A stretch of 64,000 nt of DNA from Talinum fruticosum (Eukaryota > Streptophyta > Magnoliopsida > Caryophyllales > Talinaceae), in contig JAITYX010000012.1 of the NCBI GenBank assembly GCA_021018815.1, forward strand, positions 8,791,001 to 8,855,000, in the 5' to 3' direction. Made by a program: the position numbers and the translations under genes. Shown here piece after piece: positions 1-12,203 of this stretch. The notes below the pieces were generated by a model that saw only the letters and a list, made by a program, of their open reading frames with translations, had not been told where the DNA came from and did not search any database. Positions within the stretch are counted from its first letter, which is position 1. Each line of letters opens with the position of its first letter.

Positions 1-560
1 GATTGTAAACTATAGTACATGTTTTTTTGAAGTTTATGTAAAGCATAAGACAATAATGAATATCAATGAAATGTTAAGAACATCCATTTTGTTTGCTTTA
101 ACAACCAAAGACATATGATTTGAACTGAAGTTCCCATAACCCTTATTGACTTTAGCAATGAGGTCAGATTCACTAGGCAAGACATTAAATCTATGTGCAG
201 CGTGGGTCAATACACGAATAAAAAGAAGGGATAAAGGATTTATTGGAGAAAAAGGTGGTAAACAATCACAAAACTAGTAATAATTCCCTATTATTTATCA
301 CCTTTTTCTCTAATAAAGCCTTTATGTGTTTTCCCTTTTTTGTGTAGTGACCCACATTGCATGTAGACTCCATGTCTTGGCTAGTGAATTTGACCTCATT
401 GTTAAAGACATCAAGGGTTATGGGACCTTCGATTCTAATTATGTCTTGGGGTCGTTAAAGCAAATTAAAGAGATGACCTCAACATTTTATTCATATTAAT
501 TTGTCTTATGCATTATGTAAATTTTTCAATCAAATCATGTCTAGTTTATGATAATGTATA
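1..560. repeat. Large imperfect palindrome (arms about 265 bp)
   Basis: The two halves are inverted copies of each other around a loop near 270-300. Examples: the left arm has 'ttcccataaccctt' (about 131-144) and the right arm its complement 'aagggttatggga' (about 411-424); 'gtaaagcataagac' near 38-51 pairs with 'gtcttatgcattat' near 502-515; 'gagaaaaaggtg' pairs with 'cacctttttctct'. The left arm runs off the window start, so the total length is unknown. A transcript would fold into a long hairpin. It may be part of the CACTA-like element that ends at 2315, or a foldback element; the sequence does not decide. Confidence 0.75.
208..349. mobile_element. Candidate CACTA-like MITE in the palindrome centre
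   Basis: The innermost part of the palindrome is bounded by outward-facing ends resembling CACTA termini: CAATACACGAA at 208 and, inverted, CACTACACAAAAAAGGG ending at 349. It is about 142 bp and noncoding. The flanks are also inverted copies, so a target duplication cannot be recognised, and this may be only the tip of the larger palindrome. Confidence 0.35.
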
Positions 561-1614
561 ATACATCAAAATTGGAAGCAAAAAGGAAACCATTTATATA
601 ATGTATACGTAAACAATTGGAAGCAAAAAAATTCTTATTTGAATCGGAAGAGGGGTAGAGGCTTTATTGAGGGAGTTGGTTAGAATAATTCTTTGACTTA
701 ACTCTCTCCTTCGATCATAGCTGAAAATGAGTTATAGAGCACTTCAAGCTGGGTTCGAGAAATTGTGTCCATGCTTCAATAAGGATCGTGTCGAGCAAGC
801 TGCTGTTGCCAATTGTTGCCTATCCCTTGTTCCGAAGACATTCTACAACCTTCGATTGATGATGCTATGGAGATGGATTTTGTAGACTTTGGCGAAGCTC
901 ATCCTCTTAAACAAGCCGTGTTGCATGTCAACTAGGACCTCCTTGAAGCCCGGGTAGAGCGCTACGTTCATCAATTTGTAGAAATCCAGGCAAGCAATTC
1001 TCACTCAATAGCAAGTGAGTGGCGGGCGGAGGCACAACTTCAAGCATGGGCTCATCATCTCGGTCCCCCTTGGAGAATAGTGAATCGGTGGAGGGCCCTT
1101 TCTCTCTTTCTTCTCCGGTCCGAAGGAACTTACCGAAGGAGAAGGGGAGGAACCTCCCTTAAGGAAAAGAAGATAAACCTCCCTAAGAAGAAGTGAGGTT
1201 GTCCACCTTTACCCCTGCACGAACTCCAAGGAAGAAAACAAAAGACTAGGCTCACCAATGGCAGGCTAGAAGATCATCATTCTATGAGGGTCAAAAGAAC
1301 TAAGCTCCTGAATGTTACCTTCGTCCTTGATTTTCTAACAACCGAGACAGCTTTTCCTTGGAGGAGTAATGAGCTCACTCTTGATAGATTTGTAGGCGAG
1401 ATCACCGAGTTTTTATGTTGTCCACCTCTTGCGTATTTCTTTTTGTTGAAACTTTGTGGTTTAAATGATTGTAATATTTATGCCAAAAGGTTCATCTCTA
1501 TTTTCCTAAAGAGATGCTTTTTAGTAGATTGAGTTATGTGTTTGTCTTTATGACTATATTGCTTGCTTGGAGTTTATGCAAAGGTACCGTGGACTCGCAA
1601 ATATGGTGTATATA

Positions 1615-1691
<77 letters not shown>

Positions 1692-2044
1692 ATATGTTGT
1701 CTAGGCTACCTCTCGCAACAACTCCAAGCAAGCAATATCATCATAAAGACAACGATATAACTAAATCTACTACAAAAGCATCACTTTGGGTAGATAGATA
1801 TGAACGTTTTCACATAAATAATGAATGAGTACTCTTTGTATTGTAATTTCACATTACTGTAATATTTATTGGTGTAACTTACTGTAAAAATTTACGGAAT
1901 TGTGTTCTCGAACTTGTTTAATGAAACTTGTTATGATTGTAGTAAGTGGGAAATTTTTGTATATATTTGGAAAATAGTTGTTGGTTGTTGTCTGTGTAAG
2001 TTGTGATGTATTTTGTATTGTATTTTATACAGGGGTATGGAAAA
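561..2044. other. Unassigned sequence, possibly interior of a CACTA element
   Basis: No recognised protein. An open stretch at 1284-1532 (82 codons) contains LLNVTFVLDF and LTLDRFVGEITEF but matches no family I can name. It is preceded by Lys/Arg-rich reading with stops at 1100-1280. The A/T-rich part at 1820-2040 looks like the 3' untranslated region often seen before a CACTA end. Together with the terminus at 2315 it may be the eroded 3' portion of one element whose left end lies outside the window. Confidence 0.4.
1609..1696. repeat. (TA)n microsatellite
   Basis: About 88 bp of nearly pure TA with a few TATG interruptions. The Tyr-Ile runs in the open frames across it are an artefact of the repeat. 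Confidence 0.97.
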
Positions 2045-2315
2045 ATGAAAAACTCCAAAAACAATTATTACCTATGATGACGGTTCTTATATTAGAACCG
2101 TCGTCATATGCCCTGCCTAGAACAAATTTTTCATTTTTTGTGTAGTACCTATGACGATTGGTTCTATTGTAAAAACCTCGTCATAGAGTGACCTATTAAT
2201 ACGGTTTTAAACCGTAGTAAAAGATGCTACAACAACGACGGACACATATACAATGTCGGTTAACTGTCGTTAAAGGTCATTTTTAACTGTAGATAAAAGT
2301 GGTTTCGTAGTAGTG
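2045..2315 (+). mobile_element. CACTA transposon terminus with subterminal repeats
   Basis: The segment ends in TTTCGTAGTAGTG, the complement of a CACTACTACGAAA-type CACTA terminus. Upstream it carries short palindromic motifs typical of plant CACTA subterminal regions: GACGGTTCT...AGAACCGTCGTCATA, ACGATTGGTTC, CGGTTTTAAACCG, AACGACGG and GTCGTTAA. The sequence from 2316 on is that of the chromovirus LTR, so the CACTA element inserted into that LTR. The left end and the 3-bp duplication partner are not in the window. Confidence 0.65.
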
Positions 2316-3472
2316 ACATAATACGCAACATTTAATTATTCCCAAAGTCATAACCACGCCACGGTTGAGCATCTAGACACCAACAAAAACAAGAATACAA
2401 CATGTTAAACTATGTTTTGCTTCCGTCGAGCTTGCTACGAAATGGATTGTTCACGGATACTTTCCTTCAAAACAAAAACAACAAAATAATTCGAAAAATG
2501 AGTCCAAACTCAGTACAAACACTCCTGCACAGTTAAAATTTCTTTGAAACATTTTAATTGAGCGTACGTATTTCGTTCATTTTAGTTGAAAATCGGATGG
2601 GGAGGATCCAAGTCAAACTTTCTTTTAAGTTATTATCCGTAAGTGAAACCCCATTATATAATTGATACGATCTTTGACTAAGGTGTGCACCTCCCGGGTT
2701 GACCGAGAACCCGTGTTAAATTTACATTCTAGACACCTTTTTAAACCCACATAATTCAATTATTAACTAAAATCAACAAGCAAATAATGAAAGGAGATGA
2801 AAATTTGGGTTTAGAGTTTCACCTTCAGGGTCCAAAAGATGGAAACCAAGAAGAGGTAGAGGATCATCGTGTGCGGGGCAAGGCTTCGACAGGTCTTGGC
2901 AGCGTCAGCAAAACCCGTGACAATGGTGACGGTGGATAAGTAGAAAGTGGATAGTAGGAGGGACTAAGACAACCAATCGGGAGGAGAGAGAAAACTTGAG
3001 GGAAAATGAAATTGGTTTATGTTTTTGGACACAATTTGAAACCGATTTTTTAAAAAAAATATTTAAATTTTGTTTCCAGTTAACTTGGAAAGGCCTAATT
3101 CTGATTTTATTGTTATTATTAATCTTATTTTTTTATTTATTTTTATTTAAGTAGTGTTGTATATAGATTATAAGATCTATTTTAAATATAACGGTTTACT
3201 TAAAATAAAATCTCTACTCACTTAATAAACACATTTATACCTTCAAGTTCATATTTAGTATACTATAGATCTATGAACTCCTAAATTTTTATTTTAAATA
3301 CATGTGTAGATTTATAGTTACTATTTTAAAATTTTCATTGGAGGTCAATTTGTCGTCTTAGCCGCATAATACAAAAAAATTAATTTAAATGTCAAATTGA
3401 AGTGTACTCGCTCGATTTTGTAAGTTTGTAATTAGTGAAATAAATAATCTAGTTTAGGGCCAGGCTATTATA
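2316..3472 (-). repeat. Chromovirus 3' LTR, truncated
   Basis: Read on the plus strand it matches the 5' LTR from 8508 onward ('aatacgcaacattta' at both places), skips about 1 kb near 2715, then follows the LTR part at 40310-41010. It ends at the polypurine tract. About 310 bp of its 3' end are replaced by the CACTA element. It contains the sequence shared by both LTRs around 'aaggagatgaaaatttggg'. Confidence 0.8.
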
Positions 3473-3486
3473 GTCTTTCCCCCTTA
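3473..3486 (-). other. Chromovirus polypurine tract
   Basis: The minus-strand sequence TAAGGGGGAAAGAC lies directly upstream of the 3' LTR start, where the plus-strand primer of an LTR retrotransposon belongs. Confidence 0.65.
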
Positions 3487-3519
3487 AAATAAGTTTTGTC
3501 TTCGAAACTTGCAAGTTTG

Positions 3520-6500
3520 GAAAGAAAATTTTAGACTTATTTAAAAACAAATCGGGATATTTTTTCCTCATGTCTTCCTCAGTTTCCCTTGTGGTTTCAA
3601 TGAGGTTATGGTTAGCCTACAAGACTTTAACCAAAGGGATGCTCTTATTACAAAACTTCTTGACCCCGTAATCTAATATTTGCACTAGTCGATCCCGATA
3701 TATTAAATTCTTAGCAATTTGTAGAGGCTTCGTCACAATATTATGGCTTGGATTATGTATATATTTTCTAAACTGTGAAATACGGAAAACGTTGTGTGAA
3801 TGTTTAAGTTCGGACAACAAAGCTAACCTAGAAGTCACCGGAGTTAACTTCTCTATAATCTCATACGGCCCAATATATTTAGGGATTAATTTTCCCTTAA
3901 CATTGAACCATCTAATCGTTTCCATTGGGGACACTTTCAAAAATATTTTATTTGACACTTTCAAAAACATTTTATCCTCCTACTGCAAACTTTAATTGCC
4001 TCCTTCTTTTATCTCGCATAGCTCTTTTGTCAACTCGAGCTGCCTTAATATGTTCTTGACTCTTCCTAACATTTTCGGTTGTTTCTTGGAACAACACAGT
4101 AACCTATAATCAATTATTCATCCAACTCACTCCAACACAACTGGGTTTTGCATTTTCTTCCGTGCAATGGTTCAAAAGGAGCCATTTTAATAGTTTTATG
4201 ATAACTATTATTATAGGAAAATACCACCGAAGGTAAATCATCCTCCTATTTCCCTTGAAAGTTAAGTACACATGCTCTCAACATATCTTCCAATATTTGC
4301 TTCACTCTTTGAATTTGCCCATATATTTTTAGGTCATACAAACTACTAAAATTCAATTTAGTCCCTAAAGCTCGCTATAGAGCTTACCGTAATCGCACTT
4401 GAAACCTTTTGTCCCTATCGGATATGATGTCCTTAGGTATTCCATGTAACCTAATGACTTCTTTAATATACAACTACGTCGGTCTCTCGTATTCTATGTG
4501 TCATGTATTGGTACAAAATTGACAAATTTAGTAAGTCGGTCAATAATCACCCAAATATTATTTTTCTTTGAAGCGATAAGAGGTAATCCCAAGAAAAAAA
4601 TCAATTAAAATATCTCTTTTCATATTATTCCACCAAAAACATTGTTTGAGGTCTCTTTACATTTTTTGTTCCTCTTGGATGTATCAAGTATCGTGTATTG
4701 TAAGCTTCCTTAAGAATTTTTCTTTTGAATTCCTCTTCATCCGATACAAATAATCGATTCCGAAACCTTAATGTTTCATGCTCATGTATTACAAAACACT
4801 GGAGATTTTTATTTTTTAATATTTTTCTTAATACTTTCTAACTAGACATCATCGTTTTAGCCTAACTAGATTTCCTTCATTATAGTAGGTTGTACCTTTA
4901 TTGCTACTAGAAATCCACGCATTTGTCCCCGTGAGACTAACTCAATACCCATATTGTGGAGGTCTCGTAGAACGACAAGCTGCATTATCATTATTACATT
5001 CAAACTATGTTTTATTTTCCTACTCAACACATCCGCCACGACATTTCCTGTCACTCGGATGATATTGCATTTATAAATCATAATCCTTAATTAACTCTAA
5101 CAAGGGGTGTGGCCTCGGATTGATCTCCTTTTGGGTAAAAATGTACTTCAAACTTTGATGGTCAATATAAATCTTACATGGTGCTCATATAGGTAATGTC
5201 TCCAAAATTTTAAAGTAAACACAATGGTAGACAACTCAAAATCATGAGTAGGATAATTCTTTTCATATGGTTTGAGTTTTTGGATACATAAGCTATGACC
5301 TAATCATCTTGTATTAACACACATCCTAACCTATATTTAGAGGCATTACTATAGATTATATACTCTTTACCTTCTATGGGTAATGTGAGAATAGGGGTTC
5401 TGGTTGACCTTTTCTTAAGCTCCTGGAATGCATCCTCACATTTGTCCGACTACCTCAATTTGGTTGTTTTCTTTAACAAATTGGTTAGTGGTGATGCTAT
5501 TTTTTAAAAATCTTATACAAACCTCCTGGATTAACCTCGCCAACCCAAGAAAACTCATCTCTTCTATAACATTGGTTGGTTTAGACCATTTAGTTACTAC
5601 CTTCACCTTGTAAGGATTGACCTTAATCTATTCCTTAGAACAACATGCCCTAAAAATGCAACTTCTTCAAACCGAAACTCACATCTTTGCAATTTGGCAT
5701 ACAATTGATGTTCTCTCAAAGTTTGTAGCTTTATTCTCGGTTGCTTGACATATGCTCTCTTATCTAAAGAGTATATAAGAATATCATCAATAACTACCAC
5801 CATAAATTTATCTAGATAAGGCCTAAAAATTATATTCATGAAGTCCACGAATGTAGTAGGTGCATTGGTAAGTCCACAGAGCATCACATAAATTCATAAT
5901 GTCTATATCTAGTTCTAAAGGCAATTTTGGGAATATCTTTCTATTTAATTCTAAATTGGTGAAACACGCCAGCTCCTTGTAATTGATCAAACAAATTATC
6001 AATTCTTAGTAGAGGATACTTATTCTTGGTGATTATCTTGTTTGGCTCCTTATAATCCACATAGAGTCTCAACGTATCATCCTTCTTCTTTACAAACAAG
6101 ACTCGAAGCTCCCGGCTGACACACTTGGCCCGATGAATTATTTTTGTAACAATTCTTCAAGTTTCTCTTTAAGTTCCGTTGGGGCTATCCTATATGACGC
6201 TTTAGAAATGGGCTATGCATAAGGAATTAGTTTAATTTAAAAGTGAATCCCCGTTTGAGGAGGTAGAGCGAGGTAAATCTTTAGGAAATACATTTGAAAA
6301 TTCACATACTATAAGTATAACATCTATATGTGTCTTTTCTTTTCTATCATCGGCAACACAACATAAATACCCTGTGCAACCGTGTCTTAATAACTTGCTA
6401 GCCCTTATAACTGAAACTATGAATACTCCTTTGTATCTTTTTCACCATGAAAACACGCTTCCTTCCCTTTCTAGTCCTTTAAAATAACCTTACAATCATT

Positions 6501-7923
6501 ACAATCTATATTCTCTTCATGAGTTGACAATCAATCTGTTCCTAAAATTACATCAAATTCCGACAAAACAAATTGGATTAAATCCATATAAAGCAACTCC
6601 CACAAATAACTATGGCACATGCCAGTAAAGAATTGGTTATTGTACCACTTTTTCATTTGACAGCCCGATTTGACACTCGGTTCGGACCTTGTGATCATTT
6701 AAATTTAATTGGGAGGCAACTTGAGTAGATATAAATTAATGGGTGACACCAAAATCAAATAAAATACAAAAAGGTTTTGAGTTTAGAGAAAGAGTACCAG
6801 TGACAACAGTCCTCGAAGTTACGACTTTTTCTTTTTCATCACGTATGCTCGTCCTATGGTCATAGGTTTTGAAGATGGCGCGAGTCCTTGATGTGGTGGC
6901 ATCAGGGGCTTGAAAACTCCATTCTCTACAACCTTTTGTCTTCTTGGGCAAGCATTTACTAAATGTTCTAGGCTACCACACCATATACATTTATTACTAC
7001 CCACTCGACAGCCTAATGTGGTCCGATTCGTGCGACCACATTTCCTATAAGGTTCGAAGTAGCCAAGAGTGACCCTTATAGGAACTAGTAATAGGTTTCT
7101 TTTGAACTACACTCTCACTTGTATTGGTTCACTTCCTTTTGAGTTTCCAAGGTTTAGGGCCCTTAGTTCGCTCTTGACTCGCTCAATGTTTGCTGCTATC
7201 TCATACAATTTTTGATAGTCTTTGATAGGTTGGCAATAGGTTGATGCCAACTATAATAACCCAGTCCTTCCTTAAAACTTATTATTTCATCCAACCAAGT
7301 AGTGACAAAGTCCGGGGCAAATCTGGATAGAATTTTTTAGAATACTACGTCACTTGTCATATTGTTGTCCATTTTGAACTCTAGGAACTCTTTTTCTTTT
7401 TCTCTTCGAACTATGGTTGGGTAAAATTTGGTTCTCAGCTCTTCTAGAAATTTACCCTAAGTGAACTCACGACCTTGAAATTTATTCTTCATCGTGTTCC
7501 ACCATATGTCCGCTTCACCAGTTAGGTAATATGTCTCTATATTAACTTTTTTTTTCTTCAGGTAGCTCCACTATTGTAAAATATCTTCTCCATCCCCCTA
7601 ATCCATTCTTATAATTCCATTGGAGCAATCTTTCCATCATAAGTCTTAGGATTACGATGATCCACTCGACAGCCTAACTTGTCGGGTTTAGAGGTGAATT
7701 TAGTAGGTGTAAGGGGAATCCTTTTTATTAGATCGGTCACCAGATTCCTCCGGTAGTTTGGGTCAATGGTATCGGTGCAAATCTCTAAGGGTGTAAATTA
7801 CGTCTCATCAAGGATTTGTTGGGAGTTGGGAGGAGTTTCTAACGCCGGTTCGGCAAGTCCTCCATCGTTACGCAAGTCTTCAATCACATTTTGCATTATA
7901 TTATTGCCTTTTGTCTCGGACAT
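3520..7923 (-). pseudogene. Chromovirus gag-pol polyprotein, degenerate
   Basis: One gag-pol reading on the minus strand, broken by many stops and frameshifts. From the 5' side: a gag start at 7923 (MSETKGNN); a gag CCHC knuckle near 6960-7000 that is complete (CIWCGSLEHLVNAC); a protease near 6740-6800 where the active-site D-S/T-G-A appears as LFDFGVTH and so is damaged; reverse transcriptase at about 5600-6250 with NAPTTF and an intact VIDDILIYS catalytic motif; RNase H ending near 5040 (VVADVLSRK); integrase to about 3617 (YIGPYEI, HNVFRISQFRKY); and a chromodomain-like tail (about 3520-3620) after IPLVKVL, where the usual Trp codon is a stop. The domain order and the integrase/chromodomain tail point to a chromovirus, perhaps the Tekay/Del lineage. 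Not functional. Confidence 0.85.
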
Positions 7924-8173
7924 GCTTGAATCACATTAATACAAATTTGCTTAGTTAAATTCTTTTTCTCTTGCATCCGAGCAAGTTTAGTTGACCCACT
8001 ATATGTACATATATCATTTGTACAAGCATACACGAAAAATATGCCAACCATACACTAACCGCACTATATACATAAATCCCAACAAAAACGACAGACTTGT
8101 GGAAATGATAGCCATAGAATTTTCCTAAAATTCAAATCATGACACCTTAGAACCTTGTTGCTCACAGCTTTTT

Positions 8174-8193
8174 CGAACCTAGCTCCGGTACCA
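8174..8193 (-). other. Chromovirus primer binding site (initiator tRNA-Met type)
   Basis: On the minus strand the site reads TGGTACCGGAGCTAGGTTCG, four nucleotides after the LTR end ACA. It differs by a few bases from the common plant site TGGTATCAGAGCCAGGTTCG, which pairs with the 3' end of initiator tRNA-Met. This fixes the 5' LTR boundary at 8198. Confidence 0.85.
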
Positions 8194-8197
8194 CAAT

Positions 8198-9507
8198 TGT
8201 AATGCCCCCAATCATCATTTCTTAATAATCCCTAATTACGAGTATCACATAAGATCGCAACGGAAAATAATGATTGTAGGAGTTACTGCCATCCTAAAAG
8301 ATGACCAGGCTAAGTAAGCAAAACTAAAATAAAATAAAATATGCGGATCTAACTATTATGTTTTAGTTAGGTGCCATTATGGTAAATACTTACAATCCAC
8401 GTAATTACACCATATATCATACTTAAACAAGACCCGAAGTACGGTTAAGAGGTTTAGTGCCATATACTCGGATATAAACCCACACATATTCATCTATTTC
8501 ACAAGATAATACGCAACATTTAATGATTCCCAAAGTCATACCCAAGCCACGGTTGAGCATCCGGACACCAACGAAACAAGAATATGACATGTCTAGCTAT
8601 GTTTCGCTTTCGTCGAGCTTGCTAGGCAATGGATCTGTTCACTTATGCTTTCCCTAAAAACAAAAATATCGAAATAATTCGAACAAACACTCGAAACTCA
8701 AGTACGAACACTCCTGCAAAGTCAAAATTGCTTTGATAAATTTTAATAGAGCGCACATATTTCAATTCATTTTTGTACGAAATCACATGGGGAAGATCCA
8801 AATCAAAGTTTCTTGCAAGTTATTATTTGTAAGTAGAACCCCATTATATAATCGATACGATCTTTGAGTAAGGTGCACACCTTCCGGGTCGATGGAGAAC
8901 CCGAGGTTAAGCCGCACGGGTGGAAATGAAGGGCGTTAGCCCGAATAATTGATAATTAACTGAGCCACTCGAATTAGGTGACAAAACTTGATTCGCAAAT
9001 GATTCATTGTTATTCATACATACTACAAGAAATATTGCAATTTGCTAGAATATGTTAATTTTGGAAAAGTACAGGCAATGAACGTACTCGAATTTAAAAT
9101 ATTTTCCTCTTCTTTATGAAATATTAATTCAGCGGCTTGTTGACGCAAGACTCGGCCTCGCTCATTGTTTCAAATAGGTCTTTATTATTAATATTGTTTA
9201 AATTAAGTTTCATTACAATACCATCGATAATTAACTCGCATAATGCATATATTTTAGTTTATACCCTTTTATTTATTACCTAATTAGTTAAGCTAATATT
9301 TTGTATTACTAGACTTATTTACATTCATTCTAGCCTAATCTTTCTCTACAACAAATAACTTGTTAAAGAAATTAGTTAGGCTAATTCACTGATTTTTACA
9401 TGACTTAATTTGTTAACCAGACTTGGATCAAATGATTTTTATTTTGAAATTTTAATTATACCTTAACTATTACAATTTCTTTTGCATACAAAAATATGAT
9501 TCTAACT

Positions 9508-9584
<77 letters not shown>

Positions 9585-9848
9585 ACTCGATTAATCATAT
9601 CCAACTTAAATATTGCTTTCAATTCTAGACATTAAGTCACTCATAATCTCATTTTCTATCCAATAATTAATTAATGTAGTCAAATTCCACATACTTCACG
9701 ATACACTAATTCAAACTTGTATCCATCTTTTCCTCAAAAAATCTACATCTACATATAATTGGAGACCGCTAAATTTGCTCAAATTTATAACCAAACACCA
9801 AAACCTTACTCCACTAAATCAAGATTTAACAATATCAACCACAACTAT
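8198..9848 (-). repeat. Chromovirus 5' LTR, inner part
   Basis: Begins TGTAATGCCCCC on the plus strand (LTR 3' end on the minus strand) beside the primer site. It matches the complement of the solo LTR from 43708 backward, including the block 'aagcatccgtgaaca' near 43256 and the trinucleotide repeat. It stops where the Tat LTR begins at 9849. The missing outer part resumes at 40248. Confidence 0.8.
9512..9583. repeat. (ATT)n microsatellite inside the chromovirus LTR
   Basis: Seventy-two bases of pure ATT repeat. The solo LTR of the same family has the complementary (TAA)n tract at the equivalent place (43027-43090), so the repeat is an inherited part of this LTR family. Confidence 0.97.
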
Positions 9849-11827
9849 TGTAGGAACCGGCAACCTCGCCTCCATCGCATTACAGGGCGACTGCACCAAA
9901 AGGGGCCGAAGTTTCCCTATGGAACGGTTATGGCTCTCTTTTGGATTGTTAGTGTTTTGAAAATGATTTTTGAAAGTGGGGTGTGCCTCTTATTGAGATT
10001 TCCGATTTTTGTAATTTAATCTTAAATGGTTTAAGCGAGAATAGTGATTGGCGATTTTATTAATCATTTTATTTTACAAATTAATTTTAGAAAGTCTTAG
10101 GATGATATTTCATAGTTTAACAAAATAAACATAATATTTTTCACATTCTGCCGCAAGGTCGTTGGGCCAAAAGGTCGGATAACACCGGTTTAGACCAAGA
10201 GCCAAGCTCGGTGGCTGGTTGGCCCCGATGAAAGCCAACATCGCCCGATCCACGGCTCCGGCCATGGCCGTGACTAAAGGGTCGAGTCTCGGTCCATGGC
10301 CTTGGCTATGAAAAAGTGGTCAATTTTTTCCATTTTTATTAGATTACAAATGCTTGAGATTCAAGTTAACGTAAATAAAATAGAAAAGGGAGAGTCGCCG
10401 ATCGGTTTTAGGAATAAAAACTAAAAAAATAAAAGAATAATCTTTCAATCTTAATATGGCAAGACTAAGCTTGAAACAGGTTTAAAAATTATTCCATCGG
10501 TCTAGAACCGAGAATCTAGAGTTCAAGGGCGAAGGTACGAAATGTAGGGATAAGCCCCGCATTCCGCCCGTCAACAAACGACCTTTACTAATTCGAATTG
10601 TTAGTTAAAATAACATGCTTTCAATCAAGCATACAACATATGAATACGAAAATTAAACCAGCCAAATTGTGCGAAGAAAGCAATAAAAGTAATTAAGAAA
10701 GCGAAAACAAAAGCGCGAAGAATAAAAATTACAACAGGCGGGTAGGAATTAAAAATGACTACATCTTGATCCACAATACGGAAAGCGATGAAAAATATAA
10801 AATAAAATAAACCGTAATTGGGATTGAAGGTAAGTTGAGTGCCCTCGAGTTGTCCCAACTGCTGATCTTGGATCACGGATCGGATCCGAATATGTGATAG
10901 TAGATGAACAAGATTGAAGTAGTCTATTTGTGGAATTTGAAGATGTAGAGAAGTGTAGGAAAATGATGAAGGCGTTTGGTAGAGTAATGGTTAGCTAAAA
11001 ATGAGTCAAGAGATCGGAATACCGATTAGCATTCGGTAGCTCTTAGCCTAAATTCAGCGAGTGTGTAGCCGGAATTCAACAACATGTGGCATAGGAAATG
11101 GCCATGCTTAAAGTGAGAAGTAAAGCTCTCTATTTATAGATAAATCTAGGTCACAACATGACCTAAAAGGAATGCAAACAACCATCCAAACACCCGAACC
11201 GAACCGACGAGAGTTAAGAAAAATCGGATAAAATCAACCTAGACTGGGAATCCTTTGGGAGGGGTCGAGAAGCGCGGCGTTGACCTCAAAATGACATCAC
11301 TTGAAACCGACCTTCCATGCCTCGGTTGAATACTAGAACAAAATGCATCGCTTTGGCATAGAAGGCCATGACACTCGGCGTCATTTAGTGAATTTGACTT
11401 CCGTGCCTCGGCTTGTCGCTTGGAGAAAAACGCAATGCTTTGGCGCGGAAAGTCATGAAATGCGGCCCCGGCCTAAACGATGTCGTACGGACACTTTGAG
11501 CTCGTGTTATGCTGGGATACGGAAGATGAAATTCTACATTTAGCGAGCCGTAAGCTTGAAACGCAGTGCTCGGCCTCCTCTCGATCGGGAGTATTGACCC
11601 GAGGCTTGGTCCGACCGAAAGAAAATGAGTTTGTGGCCTGGTCCATACAAAAAGGCTTATTTTTGTGGTGCTAATGGGTTTTTGTGGTTTATCGGCTTCC
11701 GTTACGCGAATCGGACTTCGACCAGTGATCCGGGTTCGCAAATAGGACCGGGATTTCATCACCGGGCCTACAAAATAAACTAATAAAATAAAAGAGATAA
11801 GAGAGTGGCACATTTTTTCTAGCTACG
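9849..11827 (-). repeat. Tat element 3' LTR
   Basis: Starts TGTAGGAACC and ends near AGCTACG on the plus strand. It aligns along its length with 38181-40247; for example 'ggcgattttattaatca', 'atttttcacatt.tgccgcaagg' and 'gtggtttatcggcttccg' occur in the same order in both. A minus-strand TATA box lies at 11131-11138. The internal sequence just outside (11828-11890) matches that just outside the 3' LTR of the gag-only element (23750-23801), which supports the boundary. Confidence 0.8.
11131..11138 (-). promoter_or_regulatory. TATA box of the Tat 3' LTR
   Basis: TATAAATA on the minus strand at the position where all LTRs of this group carry the same motif (18507, 24556, 62610 on the plus strand; 39533-39539 in the 5' LTR as CTATAAATT). 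Transcription would start about 30 bases downstream, defining the U3/R border. Confidence 0.6.
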
Positions 11828-12056
11828 GTTAGTCACCATTTTGACCGAGTCTAGAAGATAAAGAGTCAAAGTAGACACTAACGGATACTTATCTCACTTT
11901 TAGGCATTGATGTGGATGTCGATCGATTTGACATGTATGGAATTGGTTGTCTGTTTGGGCAGGCCTTACGTCGGTGCATGCACTTAGTCTCCATGTTTGT
12001 TCTCCTTTTGGCTTTTGAATTTTGTCTCATGCACTTGTCAAGTTGGCCAAATTTTC

Positions 12057-12064
12057 TTATAAAA
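12057..12064 (+). promoter_or_regulatory. Possible TATA box of the antisense PMD-like gene
   Basis: TTATAAAA lies about 147 bases before the ATG at 12204 and is followed by a pyrimidine-rich stretch that would form the 5' untranslated region. It suggests that the antisense gene in the Tat 3' region had its own promoter, separate from the LTR. Only a motif match. Confidence 0.35.
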
Positions 12065-12203
12065 TGGAGAGCTTGTCATGTTCATTTTGCACACTTCACT
12101 TGCTCCTCTCTTTGGTTCTTCTTGCTTCCTCTAACTTGCTTCCATCTTGCTCTCATTTTTCCTTGAGAAAACTAACTTGGTTTCCTTACAAAATTTCTTC
12201 AAA

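Noticed and set aside
1514..1828. Open frames with Tyr-Ile runs
   Set aside because: Produced by the (TA)n repeat; all three overlapping frames are open for the same reason.
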